A stretch of DNA of 64,000 nucleotides, taken from Peronospora farinosa. Its lineage: Eukaryota; Oomycota; Peronosporomycetes; Peronosporales; Peronosporaceae. The position numbers and the translations under genes are program-made. Where the stretch lies: contig CANTFK010000333.1 of assembly GCA_947646735.1 (NCBI GenBank), forward strand, positions 62,001 through 126,000. Direction: 5' to 3'. Below are positions 20,580 to 32,616 of the stretch, one piece after another (the stretch's first letter is position 1; the number at the start of each line of letters is the position of its first letter). The notes below the pieces were generated by a model. That model worked only from the letters and a program-made list of their open reading frames with translations. It made no database searches and was not told the DNA's origin.

Positions 20580-21218
20580 TGTTGCGGAGCTGCACAGCTC
20601 TTTAGCTAGAGGAAGACTGTAGGCTGAAAGCCTCTTAGTTCTAGAGAGCTAAATAGAGTGAAGGCTAAAAGCCACTTAGTTCTGAGGAACTAATTAAACG
20701 ACTTAAAGTCACCCTGTTCTAAGGAACTAGGAAAGAGACTTTTAATCAATCAAGCAATATGCTTAAGGTTCAGAGAACCAACGCACAGAGTGCAAGAACA
20801 AGCTAGAAGCTTAGGGGTTCAGAGAACCAACGCACGAAGTGCACAAGAGAACAAGTCAGAACGACTTGCGATCTTAAACTCAAAAGGAAAACTGATTATA
20901 TTTATGCTTTAAGATTTTATGAATAGTCCTACTCTAAGTACACTACACTAGATTAATTACTATAATAGTAATTATAATATGCAGACTTTGCTATTGGACG
21001 ACGTATCGTCTAAACATCTGTGTATGATGTACTTAGTACGGGTTATCGATTATCGAATCCTAATCGATACGATACGGTATTACCGAATACCGTATCTTTA
21101 ACGCTTATACTTAATACCTTTCGAAAGAGAAGTATCAAAATGCATTATATGCAATAAAAGGAAACTTCAACCGTAAGCTTTCGGAATGTTGTTACAACCG
21201 ACGTGTAGCCCCGTTACA
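20580..21218 (-). repeat. 5' LTR of element C (639 bp)
   Basis: On the plus strand from TGTTGCGGAG to CCCCGTTACA. It contains the empty sites of both A (GAACT near 20686) and B (ACAAG near 20842). Short GGTTCAGAGAACC-type palindromes occur at about 20765-20830. Confidence 0.9.
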
Positions 21219-21784
21219 GTAGCGGTCTACGTGTCACCGTCATACGCCTTTGGTAAATGCGGGCTTACAACCATTTTTAAGCATAATATTCGCTTCGTAG
21301 CATTGATGCCATATCTTATGCCACTTATGTATTGAACGTAAGGCATACTTGAGCGCAGCAGAAAACATTGTAACAATGGGTGTGAGCTTAATTTTGCAAG
21401 GTAATGTAACAGTACGACGAAAACGTGAAGTCCCTTACGCATGAAAAACTCGTTCGTGGGGACGTTATGACGACATGAGTGACTTTTGCACTGGGACAAC
21501 TCACCCATCCGCTATCAAGAAGGCCCCTTGAGCTCTGGCAGGAAAAGCTTAAGGAGCCTTCGCTGTACTAGCTAAAGTACAGAATTGTCTACTCAATTGT
21601 CGAAAATGGATTATAGACGCGTCGCAAACTCAGATTCTTCATTTTGTCCAGATCTCATTAATTAGAATGTAGCTCACCGTAATAAGGTCAACGTTAAAAA
21701 AATCACTTAGAAAAGCGTTGCACCACATCCATGACTTGCATATGCATCCCTGAAACAAACTAAATGTATCAGCAATACCGGAAC
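21219..21784. other. Unassigned stretch between element C and an old LTR
   Basis: No LTR or known gene. The minus strand at 21230-21413 has an open stretch that reads protein-like (MFSAALKYALRSIHKWHKIW), unrecognised. A 93-codon frame in another phase (21227-21508) looks like chance. Confidence 0.4.
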
Positions 21785-22560
21785 TGTAACGGTGTGAATC
21801 CATTACACAATATTGACACTTATATGAAGTGTCATTAAACATATTGTTATAGCTAATAATATTTGACAATATTACCTTTTCCTATAATATCGTCCCTGCA
21901 TCTCCTGGAAATTGGAGATGCCCTGTAACTGGTTGATATAGGCCATTATATCAACCAGGGCGCCGACCAATGACCGATAGACGCGCGCAATGAATGGAGG
22001 GCAAGTTGTCATGATACTGTACATAGTTGTAGTTAAATATAGTTAAGACAAGGTTGTATTAGATTAGTAATTTTACTATATTAAAACTGTAATGGGCTAC
22101 ATTACACACATAGTACTAACATGAATAAACAATTACATATGTAGGCACGTGCTGTGCACGAATAGCGGGCACAGCGTGGCAATTTATTTATGTTTTATAA
22201 TTGGGGACTATGGTCCCAATATTAATCTAATTTCAATTAATCTGAAAATGTGTGGTTCTCGAAAGGCGAGAACACTGTCGTATTCTTACGACTAAATTCT
22301 TCGTAATTAGTACGATATCCAAAAAAAGAGAGCTAATACCTAATACTTGGGGGTGAGTCTTCCTCAAGCGCACGTGTGAGCTAGTGACAGTACGTTCTAG
22401 CCGCGTTACAAAAACACAGTTCTCTTTTTCTTCTCAACAATCGTTTTATAGCTGATTAGCTTCTTCTGTTTACGTGTACGTGAAATATTAAGGCACTTGC
22501 TTTGACTGTAGTCAGTGAAAGTAGATTTTACTTTAAGAGTATAATCGGAGGGTAGGAACA
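21785..22560 (+). repeat. Old A/B-type LTR interrupted by a solo LTR
   Basis: Starts TGTAACGG and ends GGTAGGAACA. It aligns with the A LTR over its length, with many differences, once 22088-22415 is removed. No polypurine tract precedes it and no target duplication is visible, so it is a solo or orphan LTR. Confidence 0.85.
22088..22410 (+). repeat. Solo LTR of family E (323 bp)
   Basis: From TGTAATGGGC to GCGTTACA, matching the E 3' LTR at 39766-40079. AAAAC flanks both sides (22083-22087, 22411-22415), so it is a solo LTR left by recombination after insertion into the older LTR. Confidence 0.9.
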
Positions 22561-22875
22561 GCTAAGAAGTCTAAACCAAATGCTTCCAACTACACGTAAT
22601 GCAGACTTGCAGCAGGATGTCTACGTGGTATTCAGATGATACCTCGTCCATCTGCTACACATAACGCGTAATGTCGTCACTGAGGAAGCCCAGCTGATCC
22701 TGATGAAAGTCCGCCACGCTGTCCGTCGGTTAGTCGAGCGTTCTCACGACGACCACCAGCGTCTTCAGCATTTTGAGCGGCAGCCTTCACTACGTCATGT
22801 CGAAACAGCACTGACCGCATTAAAAAAGCAAACAACGAATTTTTAAGGTATAAGTTGTGGCTTGGCGACTCGACT
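22561..22875 (+). repeat. Repeat X, left copy, with coding-like content
   Basis: Occurs inverted at 33800-34111, in both cases directly next to an A/B-type LTR. One frame reads protein-like (VVTEEAQLILMKVR, LVERSHDDHQRLQHFERQ) with a TGA near 22640 kept in both copies. I do not recognise it. Element D begins at its end. Confidence 0.7.
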
Positions 22876-23434
22876 TGTAACGGGCTAAAAATTACACGGT
22901 TCGTTAAGTATCGAATTTTTAACGGGCAGGCCTAAATGGTACGATGTACATTAGGCCTGCTTTTTGGGTGTGGCATATCAATGTGACCCCCCCCTCGTGA
23001 ATGTGATATCCATGGATGGATTCACATTCAACGAGGATGACGCCAGTTGGGACTGGGCGTCATAGTGATGCTTCAGACAGACGTCACCTGCGAGCTTCAA
23101 TATATCTTAAGCTCGCACGCAAGGATACGCTTCTAAAGAGACGCTTATCCGATCTATTATATTTGACAATTAGTAATCAGATTTATATTTAGTTTAAACC
23201 TATTGAATATAAGTCAGTGTTGAATTTCCTAATTACTACCCACTGCGCAGGAGAAGCTTGATGAGCTACTGCGTGTAGCAAGTGAGGCAATCCTTAGTTG
23301 TTCGTTGCACAGACCGCTCTAATGACAGACCAACGAAATTATCACCGTAAGACGGTATAACTGCTTCCTCGAGCTGCTTGAAGGTGTGTGTTCGCGTAGT
23401 ACGTGGCAGCTTCTATACGAAGCGCCCGTCTACA
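22876..23434 (+). repeat. 5' LTR of element D (559 bp)
   Basis: From TGTAACGGGC to GTCTACA. It matches 43965-44563 inverted, with internal deletions in this copy (near 23305-23390). A long imperfect palindrome (GCAGGCCTAA ... TTAGGCCTGC) lies at about 22926-22961. Confidence 0.9.
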
Positions 23435-23436
23435 CT

Positions 23437-23446
23437 TGGTAGCACT
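23437..23446 (+). promoter_or_regulatory. Primer binding site of element D
   Basis: TGGTAGCACT, two bases after the LTR. Confidence 0.83.
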
Positions 23447-23472
23447 AGCAGTCCTTCCCACGAACCGTCTCT

Positions 23473-24310
23473 ATGAGCGTACGTGTGGTTAAGATGGTCC
23501 TTAACATGGACTGGAGTGACTTCCCTCACCTCTCCCAACACCTTAGGGAGTTGGCAGAGCATATGACGAAGGGACTTGGTGAATAAGCCCTGTCCAATCT
23601 CTTAAAGTGTCCACCTGAGCAACATGCTGCTTAGTTGAAGAAATTTGAGGTGTTTGCGCTCGGACAGCGTAGAAATGCGTCCGAGGTAAACAACCAAGCC
23701 ACGGCTGAGTCCATCAGTAAGACTCATGATGAGCTTAGGCTTGAGCAGGCACCGAATGAGGCGCTCAACAGAACTGTTGAGACGCTCTCGGCCCGGTCTA
23801 ATTAGCCAAGGCCCATTCGAATGGACCCTCCGAAGTTCGATGGAACTCCCTCACACGATTGTCCACTGGCTTTTAGCCGTGGAGCAATGCGGTATGCCGC
23901 AGCTTGTCGAAGGCGACACCAGGATGGCGTCGTATGCCATGTCAAATTTGCGTGGCAAAGCTTCAGAGTGGGCTTACTCTGCGCTTATGGCAAACGCTGA
24001 TGCGTTTCCATCATGGACGATCTTTAAGTCAAAGGTTCGTGCCATGTACCAACCGTCTAACAATGAAGTATTAATTCAGGCACGCTTCTTTGGAGCGTGA
24101 CAGGCGAAACGATATCTGCTAGAGTATATGCAGGAGATGCGTTAGCTGTCTGCGTCCATTAATGGAGAACCGATACCAAAACACATTAAGGCGCCTACGT
24201 TCATGAATAGACTTAGGCACGGCCCATCGCGTCAGGCCCTTTTTAGAAAGAAAACGGGGTCTGCTACAAGTGCGGCAAGCGCGGCCATATGATTGCTCGC
24301 TGCTATGTCA
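23473..24310 (+). pseudogene. gag: gag of element D
   Basis: ATG at 23473 opens MSVRVVKMVLNMDWSDFPHL, then stops and frame changes. 23726-24100 holds the capsid part (RMASYAMSNLRGKASEWAYS, FPSWTIFKSKVRAMYQPSN). A CCHC knuckle CYKCGKRGHMIARC lies at 24262-24303. D2 carries the same breaks. Confidence 0.82.
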
Positions 24311-24491
24311 AACTTGCCGCTGGTGGTAAGGCAGCCAGCAAGAAGGCTCCCTACTCGACGGGAGGTGCGAAAAATCAGCTTGCACGACGCACGGGATCAG
24401 ATTTGAACCCCGATAAGTCGGGAAGTGCGGGACTGAAGTAGGGTCGGGATGCCCTACTGTCGCGGACTCTGAAGATACCCCTAAGTTCAGA

Positions 24492-25304
24492 GTGATCGAA
24501 CAAATGGGTAGCATAGTCTTTGAGGTTCCGAAAGGTCGGACCTCAACCCTTTTGGTCTATAGCGCTCGAGTCCGAGGCTATGACCAAGTGATGACCCTTC
24601 TCATTGATTCGAGTGAATCACAAAACTTTGTAAAACTCGCGGCTCTGAAAAATAGTTCGATGAGTTATGAGTCGCTTTGCCAGGATGGCAAGCGAGAAGA
24701 GGCGATATTTCGTTCAGCGAACGGCGCGCTCGTTAAATCGGAGGGAGTTCAAGATGAAATCGCCTTCAGCTTTAGTGACTTCTCTTGTAAAGAGAAGTTC
24801 ACAGTGCTAGGTATGGAGAGTCCGTATGACCTCATCCTAGGCATGCCTTGGTTGGCTAAACACCAACCATGGATTGACTGGCGTACACACACAGTCGCTA
24901 GCTCTACGCAAGACACCGGAAAGGATGTGCTCCTGCGAGAAGCTTATGTGGCTAATGCTGTGTCCAACACAGTTGAGGGTGCGATGACGGTATATCAATT
25001 AAAATTGGGTACTAACCAGATCGTTGAGCCTGAAGTAGCTGGAAGTGTCCTGACAAGAAGTCAGGTGACACAAATTTCTATCCAGGTCGAAAAGACTGGT
25101 GTAGTGAATGGAGAGATGACAGGTAGTCATGCGTCCAATGATCCTGCACAGAGCCGAGAGCTTGTGGCAGTTGATGGTGGGCTGACAGGAAGTCAAGCGC
25201 CACAAGAACCAGCACAGAGCCATGAGCCTGGTGCGGTTGGAAGGAGTGCGTTTGCTAATACAGCAACGACACCTTCTTCCAGGTCAAAGGCCGTGGTGAC
25301 TTGA
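24492..25304 (+). pseudogene. Protease of element D with altered active site
   Basis: Retropepsin-like fold: LLIDSSESQNFVKL where DSGAS is usual, and DLILGMPWLAKHQPWID. The catalytic Asp stays but the Gly of the triplet is Ser. The Gln/Thr-rich tail contains two copies of a TGSxAxxxPAQSxE motif. The reading is cut by F. D2 has the same DSSES. Confidence 0.82.
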
Positions 25305-25344
25305 ACAACGAGCACCAGACGTATTATGACGATCAAGGGCACGT

Positions 25345-25650
25345 TGTAAGGGGCTGAGGACCCGTTACCGTCTTACACTAAAAGGGCGGTGAGATAGAGC
25401 TCTTAATTAATTCGTAAATATAACTCCGTTTATTTTTGTTTAGTTTTAAAGCGAATATGTCCCTAACTCATGGGAACCGCTCAATATGGAAGTCAATTTA
25501 TTATTGGTTAATTAATGGGTCTGGCACCCCAATAATAAACCAATAATATAATGACGCGCAGTATCCGCTAATTGGATACTATCCCTATACCTACTTATGT
25601 AATTATGTATTATCCCTAAAACTACTTATTTAATAGGTATTCTTAATACA
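25345..25650 (-). repeat. 3' LTR of element F (306 bp)
   Basis: On the plus strand from TGTAAGGGGC to TTAATACA, similar to 32617-32888. A polypurine tract (minus AAAGAGGGGGGTGA) abuts it at 25651-25664. Confidence 0.88.
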
Positions 25651-25753
25651 TCACCCCCCTCTTTAACTTGCGCATACCTAAACGTAAGCGCGAAATGCAG
25701 AAAGTTTCTTCTCGAACAACGGCGTAATGCTCAGTTAGACATAACTGAACAGC

Positions 25754-27140
25754 ATGGACCCTGGACGTCCACGAAACAATGTCTCTGACAACCAGAACTG
25801 GGAACACCAAGCTACAGTTCGAAGAGAGCAGGCACCGCAGGTCATGGATGGGGACTTGAAGCCGTGGCGCTTGTATGGTGTTGAAGTTGCTGTCGAACCC
25901 GAGCCACTGGATGTCATGAAGGACCTCTTCATACAGTGAGAGGCAAAGCGACGAGAAACGTATATACCGACGATGCGTTGCAGAGATCTTGGTGTGCCTT
26001 CATCAGACGCTGGAACACGAGACGACGTGAAGGAACGTCCTTCACGTCCTGGTTAGACGGTCGCTAGAACCCGGCGTGGCAGACACGCTATTGGAGACCT
26101 ACGCCGATGCATCTGTCGCATTACCTGTGACGAGCACCACGTTTTCTATGTACACTTTCGTGAGGGATGTCCAACGTGTAACATGGGCAGATCGCGACCG
26201 GACCGGCAGAAATAGGACGACATGGTGTACGCGAGGCATGCCCGATCATATCCGTCCATGGATTGACCGTTATGAGAGAAGCCTTTCGGAGCTCCAGCGA
26301 GTGAGAGCGCGTCCTTACGATCGCCGACGGCATTCACGTAGCCGAGGTTGTCAACCGTATCATCCGTATGCTCCCGAGCCTCGTAACAGGTGTTGGTCTC
26401 GGAGTCGCCAGGAGGTCATCATGGCTTCATTGCTTGCGCGCATTACGGCTCGCGAGATCGGAGATGGAACCGGCAGCGTCGGTCGCGATCACCGTCTTTC
26501 TACGGGACTCATAGTCCTCGACCACGTTTAAGACATCTTGGGTCAGCGTACTCGCTGGCTCCCATGTATCGTCCGCCGGGGAATATCCCTACCAGCAAGC
26601 CCTGTAATGTTTCTCGACATGGTTCTTCGTGGGCGCCGATTCATTACTCAGCGTCTGGGGCTTGTAACCCTCATGATCGATAATACGTTCAACAAATCAA
26701 CATCGCGCACCCGATGCATCAATAAGGGAGGAGGAGCATCACGACGGAAGGCCTCTGGCGATAAGCGCCGATTCTCGCAATCGGGCGCCTGTACAGTCAA
26801 ATGACGAGCTGCGCAAACTTCGCGCTGAAGCCGAGGAGTCGAGGAGTCGAATAATGCCCTAATTAATGTTCGCGAGATGGCTGAGAGAGCTCAAGATCGT
26901 GCGGATGCTGCGACTGAGGCTGCTGAGCGGACCCGACGTGAGCAGCGGGTACTGGTTGAGCGCCTACGTCATCTTGAGACGACTGCGTTCGGAGGGCCCC
27001 AGCAGATCGAGTCTGCACGCGTTCGGGCAGGACTTGGTCCCAGTCGTCGTCAACGTCGTCGTCAAGGGATGTCGGATTTTGAGCCGGCACAGAAGAGCGG
27101 GGAAGATTTGAAGGGAGATCCGCCGGTAGGTAAGCCTTGA
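25754..27140 (+). pseudogene. Antisense ORF (aORF) of element F, degenerate
   Basis: Opposite to F's pol. ATG at 25754, 104 bp from the 3' LTR, opens 61 codons to 25939. The frame around 25972 reads DALQRSWCAFIRRWN, close to the central motif in the A/B and E aORFs. 26076-26531 is Arg-rich (RRRHSRSRG). The C-terminus (about 26860-27140) is a coiled coil (AERAQDRADAATEAAERTRR, VLVERLRHLETT) and overlaps the pol end on the other strand. Several stops and frame changes. Function unknown. Confidence 0.6.
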
Positions 27141-27276
27141 GGCGCCCGACGTAGAACGTCGGGTGCAATCGCATAGATGTAGGTATGTCTAGCGTGTAAG
27201 CGTCACCATGCACCTTAACAACCCGAAATGGGCCAATATATCTTGGCGCTAACTTATTAGCGCCCACATTCGTCAC
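26863..27276 (-). pseudogene. pol: pol of element F: C-terminal module
   Basis: Reads KLAPRYIGPFRVVKVHGDAYT and HPTFYVGRLKAYLP, the GPY/F-type module, then an acidic and Gln-rich tail antisense to the aORF coiled coil. The upstream spacer, 27300-27600, is frameshifted. Confidence 0.82.
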
Positions 27277-27602
27277 TGAGGTGCTCGGTAATTCACTTCT
27301 TAAGAATAAGACTCTGTCACCTTCTCAAAATGTTTACATATTATTTCGACCTCTTATGTCTGCATTCTCCTATTGCTTGTCGACTGCATCTTGTAAATGC
27401 ATCACGCATAAAACGCGTGATTCCTTGTCGTAATAGCAGAAATTCGGTTACTGCAGCCGAACTTACAGGCGACGTATTCTCTTTTGGGAAAAAATTAGTA
27501 ACGGGAGTCGCGATGGAATGCATCGCGTCAGGAGTCGATATGCCTTTGGCCACAAAATTGCCAGTATTAGATGCATCGGCAGCAACCTTATCCTCATCGT
27601 AA

Positions 27603-28340
27603 TCAATCATCAATAGTTTCGGCGGAATTCCAACGGTAGATACTCCCCCACCAAGCTTTGAGACTGGGTGCCTTGAAGCTGAGAGAGCAAGTAGCGCCGG
27701 AACGCGAGGTGCCTCGCGTTGTTAACGAAAAAAGGGGGTTAACCCGGTTGACGCATGGACAGCACTGTTGATTGCAAACTCTGCGGGTGGAAGAAACGAA
27801 CTCCATGACGAGAACGATGTTGCATAACTGCGCAAGACATCTTTGAGCACTCTGCTCACACGCTCCGTTTGCCATCCGTCTCGAGATGGGCATCCGTAGA
27901 CATAAGCAATCGCATGCCTAATAGCTGCAATAATTTGGCCCAGAAAGCCAAAGTGAAACGCGTGTCACAGTCCAAAACAATGGATTTTGGCAAGCCGTGA
28001 TACCTGAAGATAAGATCAATAAAGATCTTCGCTGTCGTCTCTCCCGTAACGTGGGAGGAGACCGAAGAAAAGTGCACCATTTTGCTGAATCAATCCACTA
28101 GAACCAATACGCCCGTGCGTTTCTGTTCATCCGGTTGAAGTCCAAAGATGAATTCTATGCTGACTGAACGACAGGCTTCCGTAGCAATCGGAAGCGGACG
28201 CAATGGGGCTTGTGAAGACGGCGCGGGCTTCACACGCTGACAGGTTTCACAGGAGCGCACCAATTACTGGATATTCTTATACATTCGCGACCAGAAAAAT
28301 ACGCGAGAAATAGCCGCAAACGTCTTTTCGCGACCCAGTG
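27603..28340 (-). pseudogene. pol: pol of element F: integrase
   Basis: Pieces: 28230-28340 end of the zinc domain (GGHWVAKRRLRLFLAYF), 27856-28080 core (MVHFSSVSSHVTGETTAKIF, LDCDTRFTLAFWAKL with an Asp), 27603-27893 the rest in shifted frames. Dead. Confidence 0.8.
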
Positions 28341-28399
28341 TCCGCCTGCTGGGCTGTCGTGAAACTTATGAACCAATCGGGCTCGAAGGTCGTCATCAG

Positions 28400-29125
28400 C
28401 AGGGATGACGACACGCGGTGAATCAAAGACGTCCATCGTGTACGTCAGCAACGGTCCGTCAAGCGCGTAACGCTTGATGTTGTCGCGCGTTGGATTTGTC
28501 AACTTCGCGAGTAACTTTTCGCTCGGGTCCCTGAGATAATTGATGATTCCTGCATAGAAGGAATCATTCGCGTAGGATTCAGCGATCTGAGTTCGGATCG
28601 ACAGCACGGGGGTCGAAATCATCGCATTAAGTCCCAGTTCAATACAACACACACAGATATCTTCGTCGTCATCCACATACTCCGTTTGATGACCCATATC
28701 ACGCCGAGGGTCGTAATCAGGACGACAAGAAAGCGCGTCAGCAAGAATGTTATTCTTGCCAGGCTTGTAATGCACCAAAAAATTATACTCGGCAAAAAAT
28801 GACAAACACCGTGCCATACGCTGGGACAAGTGAGGAATCTTGACGGCGGTACGCAATGATGCGCGATCTGTGTAGTTAAAAAAATCTCTCCGAGCTTGAT
28901 TAGCGCGTAACACATAGCCAAAAGCTCCTTGTCGTGTACCGGATAATTTTTTTCTGCAGGTTTCATCTGTCGTGATTGTAAACTTACAATTTGCTCTTGA
29001 CCATCGTCATCAAATTGCATGAAGGCACATCCTATAGCGAAATTGCTCGCGTCACATACGACGTGGAATGGCTTGAAGTCATCAGGTAGCATCAGCACAG
29101 GTGCCTCGGACAAGCTCTTCTTCAC
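28400..29125 (-). pseudogene. pol: pol of element F: RNase H and linker
   Basis: FHVVCDASNFAIGCAFMQFD, KELLAMCYALIKL, then YTDRASLRTAV in a shifted frame, ADALSCRPDYDP, and the linker IAESYANDSFYAGIINYLRD. A frameshift lies near 28880-28910. Confidence 0.82.
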
Positions 29126-29139
29126 AGAGTCGAAGGCAG

Positions 29140-30180
29140 ATTAATGTTCTGCCTTCCATAACCATACTACGTCTCTCTTGAGCAAAGTCGATAATGGCTG
29201 AATTAGCTCAACATAGTTCTTCGTATACTTATGCTAGTATTTCCCCAGACCGAGAAATTGACGTAGCTTAGTTTGGTTACTGGGCGTTGGCCAGGAACAG
29301 ATCGATGAGATCTTCTCAGGATCAGCGCGGACACCTTCCTTGCTGACGTAGCATCTGATTACAGGAATCACGAGAGCGCAGAAGACACATTTCTTCAAAT
29401 TCGCATACAATTTATTCTATCGCATTACTTGAAACACCTGCATCATGTGTCAAAGGTGTACCGCCGTAGCGCTGAGCTTTTGTTCAGCGCGGCTGTGAAA
29501 AAAATGTCGTCAAAGTAGCTCAGTGCAAAGTCTCGAAGTGGACGAAGTACTTGTGTCACCATCCGATTGAACGTAGCTGGAGCGTTCTTAAGACCTTGTG
29601 GCATGACTATCCACTCTCAAAGCATCCCGCTTGGGGTGCTGACCGCAGTGATCTGAATGTCACTGTCCCTCATGAAGATCTGATAGAAACCGTCTGTCAA
29701 ATCTATGGCGCTGTAGATCTCGCTCCCGGACATGGGTATTCATACCATGTCTTTTCAAGGGATAGGCATTAGAGCCGGAATCGTGGCGTCATTTAGCTTC
29801 TTGAAGGCGTGCACAATGCGCCAACCGCCGGTGGCTTTCTTCACACAGAAAGTTGGATTCGAATGTGGCGAGATACTCTCGCGAACATGGCCAGCCTTGC
29901 GGCGACCCTCGAAGAATTCAACAATAGCGATGACTCGATCACGCGGTAACGGCCACTGCCGTGTCACGCAATACTTCGATCCTGGCACGAGATCTATCTC
30001 GTGCCGCACACCACGATCCGCCGGAAGCTCAGCTGGGATTTTCCCGGAAAAATATCGGCGTACTCACGGGCGATATTGTAGACAGGGTTGCCCGAAGCCC
30101 GAATAGCATCCCAAGACTGTGCCGCGAAGCATTCTTTGAGCGTATTTTTAGGCTAGGCGCTCATCGGACAAGCCTCCAGA
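29140..30180 (-). pseudogene. pol: pol of element F: reverse transcriptase
   Basis: 29755-30009 reads [20 protein letters not shown] and VKKATGGWRIVHAFKKLN. Further on, YFDDIFFTA keeps the paired catalytic Asp at about 29490-29520. Frameshifts and stops separate the pieces. Confidence 0.82.
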
Positions 30181-30402
30181 ACTTCTTCACTGGCTGCTTC
30201 GGTGGCTGAAACGACGCACACTTGCTCGATATCGCCGGCCTTGAGGTCGTGAAGGAAATCTTTCCATGAAAGGTCTGACAGAAATGTAAGCTCTGCAGCA
30301 GTGCACGGTGGGCTCGCTACCTCAATGTAGCGGCCACGATGTAGAGATCCCTCCACATATTCAAGTGCGCATACGGATTCCGTCACTACGGTATCAAATG
30401 CA

Positions 30403-31673
30403 TCAGCATGGTTGAGGTGAATGTTTTCGTCCTGGTGATCGGCGTGCTCCTTTCTTGCGTTTTCTCTTGCCAGTCTCTAGCCCCTGCTCGAGACTGGCTG
30501 TCGCTATCACAAGAGGATGATGTACCCCCTCTAGACGTGGGAGCTCTGTCTCCACCACGTCGATCTCATGCGGATCCATAGTCCGCCCATTCTCATCAAT
30601 CAAAAGCGGGAGCTCGTCTTCGACCGCTTCACTTTTTTGCGAGAGCCCCTGCTCGACCGCCTCAAAATTGATCGGGACCCTCTGCGCGTCCGATGTGCTT
30701 GTATGCGAGAGCCCCTGATCGACCGCCTCGAAATTGATCGGGAGCCTCTGCTCGTCCGATGTGCTTGTATGCGGGAGCCCCTGCTCGACCGCTTCGTTAG
30801 AATAGGGAACCCCTGTTCGACCGATGTCTGTGTGTGCGGGAACCGCTGTTCGACCGCCTTGTTGAGAATCGGGAACCCCTGTTCGACCGATGTCCGTGTG
30901 TGCGGGAACCGCTGTTCGACCGCCTCGTTCTGTGGCTCCATCAGTGTAATGGAATATACTGCGCACAGAGGGCCATCGCTCTCTCTGTGTTGACTACTAG
31001 TCGTGGCGAGTTCGTTCACGACCCTGACGTGAGGCCAATCGGATGAAGCGACCAGCAAATGGGTAAACATTTCACTGACGTCATCACCGCTTCGTCGTTT
31101 GACGGACCGAGATAGCCAATCTATCTTCGGCTGATACCGTGACAGCCACGGTATCCCAAGTATGCAATCAAATGCATAGTTCATCTCGTACACCACAAAT
31201 TCGTTGTTGCTCTGGAAACTGTCAAAAGTGTACGGTAAAACCACTGTTTTACGCGGGACACGTTTTGGTTGTCCATCGGCAAGTTTGACAACGATGTCAC
31301 CTGGACCTTCTCGAACCGTGACAGTCGACGGGAGAAGAGACAAGCAGGATGCACGAAAGAAGTTGTTGGAAGCGCCAGAATCCAACAACGCTCGAAGTGG
31401 TCGCTTCACTCCAGCGACGATGAGACTGATAATAATCAGTCTCGAATCGTCGCGCATGGTGGTGGCATTGTAGTGGGTATGAATCACTTTGGGGCTAGGA
31501 GCCCGAGCTGCCACCTGAGCACTGTGGGCTCCATTTCTGCCAGTAGGGCGCCCCACGCCTACTGGAACCGCTCGTTTTTTGGCGGGACCACCGACGACAC
31601 AGCGTCTCCTCGTGAGACAGCTGTACCGGCGCAGGTGCACGACAGACAGCCGCACGATGGCCTGTTTTACCAC
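30403..31673 (-). pseudogene. Protease of element F and repeat-bearing linker
   Basis: Retropepsin: ALLDSGASNNFFRASCL with an intact catalytic triplet, and DCILGIPWLSRYQPKIDWL. After the protease come 22-aa repeats; inside them one base is lost (near 30800) and the reading passes to the frame 30403-30966. Confidence 0.85.
30610..30945 (-). repeat. About five 66-bp coding repeats (22 aa) in element F
   Basis: The unit contains AVEQRFPHTRTSVEQGFPIL. Two near-identical copies are followed by three diverged ones (EAVEQGLPHTSTSDEQRLPI type). Each unit itself is a doublet of a VEQGFP core. It sits in the same place, between protease and RT, as the repeats of C. Confidence 0.85.
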
Positions 31674-32575
31674 AGCGAAAACACTTCATCGTGTTAGGAT
31701 TGCGAATGTCGCGGCCTAATGATTTGCTGCGACTACGAGAGGACTCAATTGCATCAATTTCTATCGGCTCTGGGTCAGATGTCCGGGGATGTTGTGACGC
31801 TGCGTGCATGTACGACGAAGCGACAGTGTATTCCTTACGAAGCGCGAGGGAAAATGCCTCCTCGAGGGACTTTGATTCAGCACGTGTGAGGCAGTAACGC
31901 GTCATGCCCTCTTGCATACCCAAAATAAAAGACATGGAGTTGTGAAGTCATGTCAATTGGCTGCGTGGTACTACACGAGGCAAGATGACGTGTCTTCTGC
32001 ACGTAGTCACGCATCGACAGCTTGCCCTGTCGGAGTGAGAAGAAATCTGCACGAAGGCGAGATACACCTTGAGGATGCTCGAAAGCCAGTCGTAAGTCAC
32101 GATGGATATCGTTTATCGTAGGGAACGTCGACTCATCTACAACGAGCTTTTCGAGAGCCCATTCCTTGGCTTTACCAACAAGCTGAGACAGCAGGAAATT
32201 GACCTTGGCCGTCGGAGCGTCAATTAATCTTGACGCTATTGCAATATCCACCTCGCAAAACCAGCGATTAAGGGCGAGACGATTCGGACCATCACCGGGG
32301 TACGTTGACGTCTCCATCTTAATATCGTCATGATGCGAAGTGCGCGAGGGAGTCAATACTCGCCGATTTGCTTCGGCGAGCTCGCGCACCATAAAGGCTT
32401 GGATGGCGGCACGTTGATCATCGGACGTCGCTGTGCTCAGCAGCGACGCCACAATAGTTTCACCAGACACTGCCGCGAGGCGGTGTAGTGCCTTCCACTC
32501 CACCGAGGTGAAATGTGGGAAGTCAGAATGTTCCAGCGAGACCGCTAGAGCCACCGAAGACTCGTCCATGTTCAT
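31495..32575 (-). pseudogene. gag: gag of element F
   Basis: ATG at 32575 (MNMDESSVALAV) shortly after the primer site. The capsid region has FLLSQLVGKAKEWALEKLV and ADFFSLRQGKLSMRDYVQKT. A frameshift near 31900 moves on to 31495-31935 with the CCHC knuckle CFRCGKTGHRAAVC. Confidence 0.85.
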
Positions 32576-32600
32576 CTCTAATCTGGTCGTTGAAAGGACT

Positions 32601-32614
32601 ACGAAGTGCTACCA
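32601..32614 (-). promoter_or_regulatory. Primer binding site of element F
   Basis: TGGTAGCACTTCGT on the minus strand, two bases inside the LTR and identical to that of B over fourteen bases. Confidence 0.83.
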
Positions 32615-32616
32615 GG

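Larger units (their letters stand above)
13780..21218 (-). mobile_element. Element C: Ty3/Gypsy retrotransposon, host of insertions A and B
   Basis: Minus-strand element with 5' LTR 20580-21218, gag, protease, RT, RNase H, integrase, a degenerate antisense ORF and the start of its 3' LTR (13780-14149). The rest of that LTR is 5494-5653 plus a part left of the window. All genes are broken. Confidence 0.9.
22876..25344 (+). mobile_element. Element D: 5' part of a Ty3/Gypsy retrotransposon, cut by element F
   Basis: 5' LTR, primer site, gag and protease in the plus direction, then an abrupt change to the 3' LTR of F at 25345. No D pol is found on the other side of F. Almost identical to D2. Confidence 0.9.

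Noticed and set aside
22640..22860. Host gene exon in repeat X
   Set aside because: A stop is shared by both copies, no splice signals are evident, and it is tied to LTR edges; left as an unknown repeat.
24999..25223. Frame opposite to the D protease tail, present also at 42176-42400
   Set aside because: Repeated because D and D2 are copies; it is the complement of the repeat-bearing tail.
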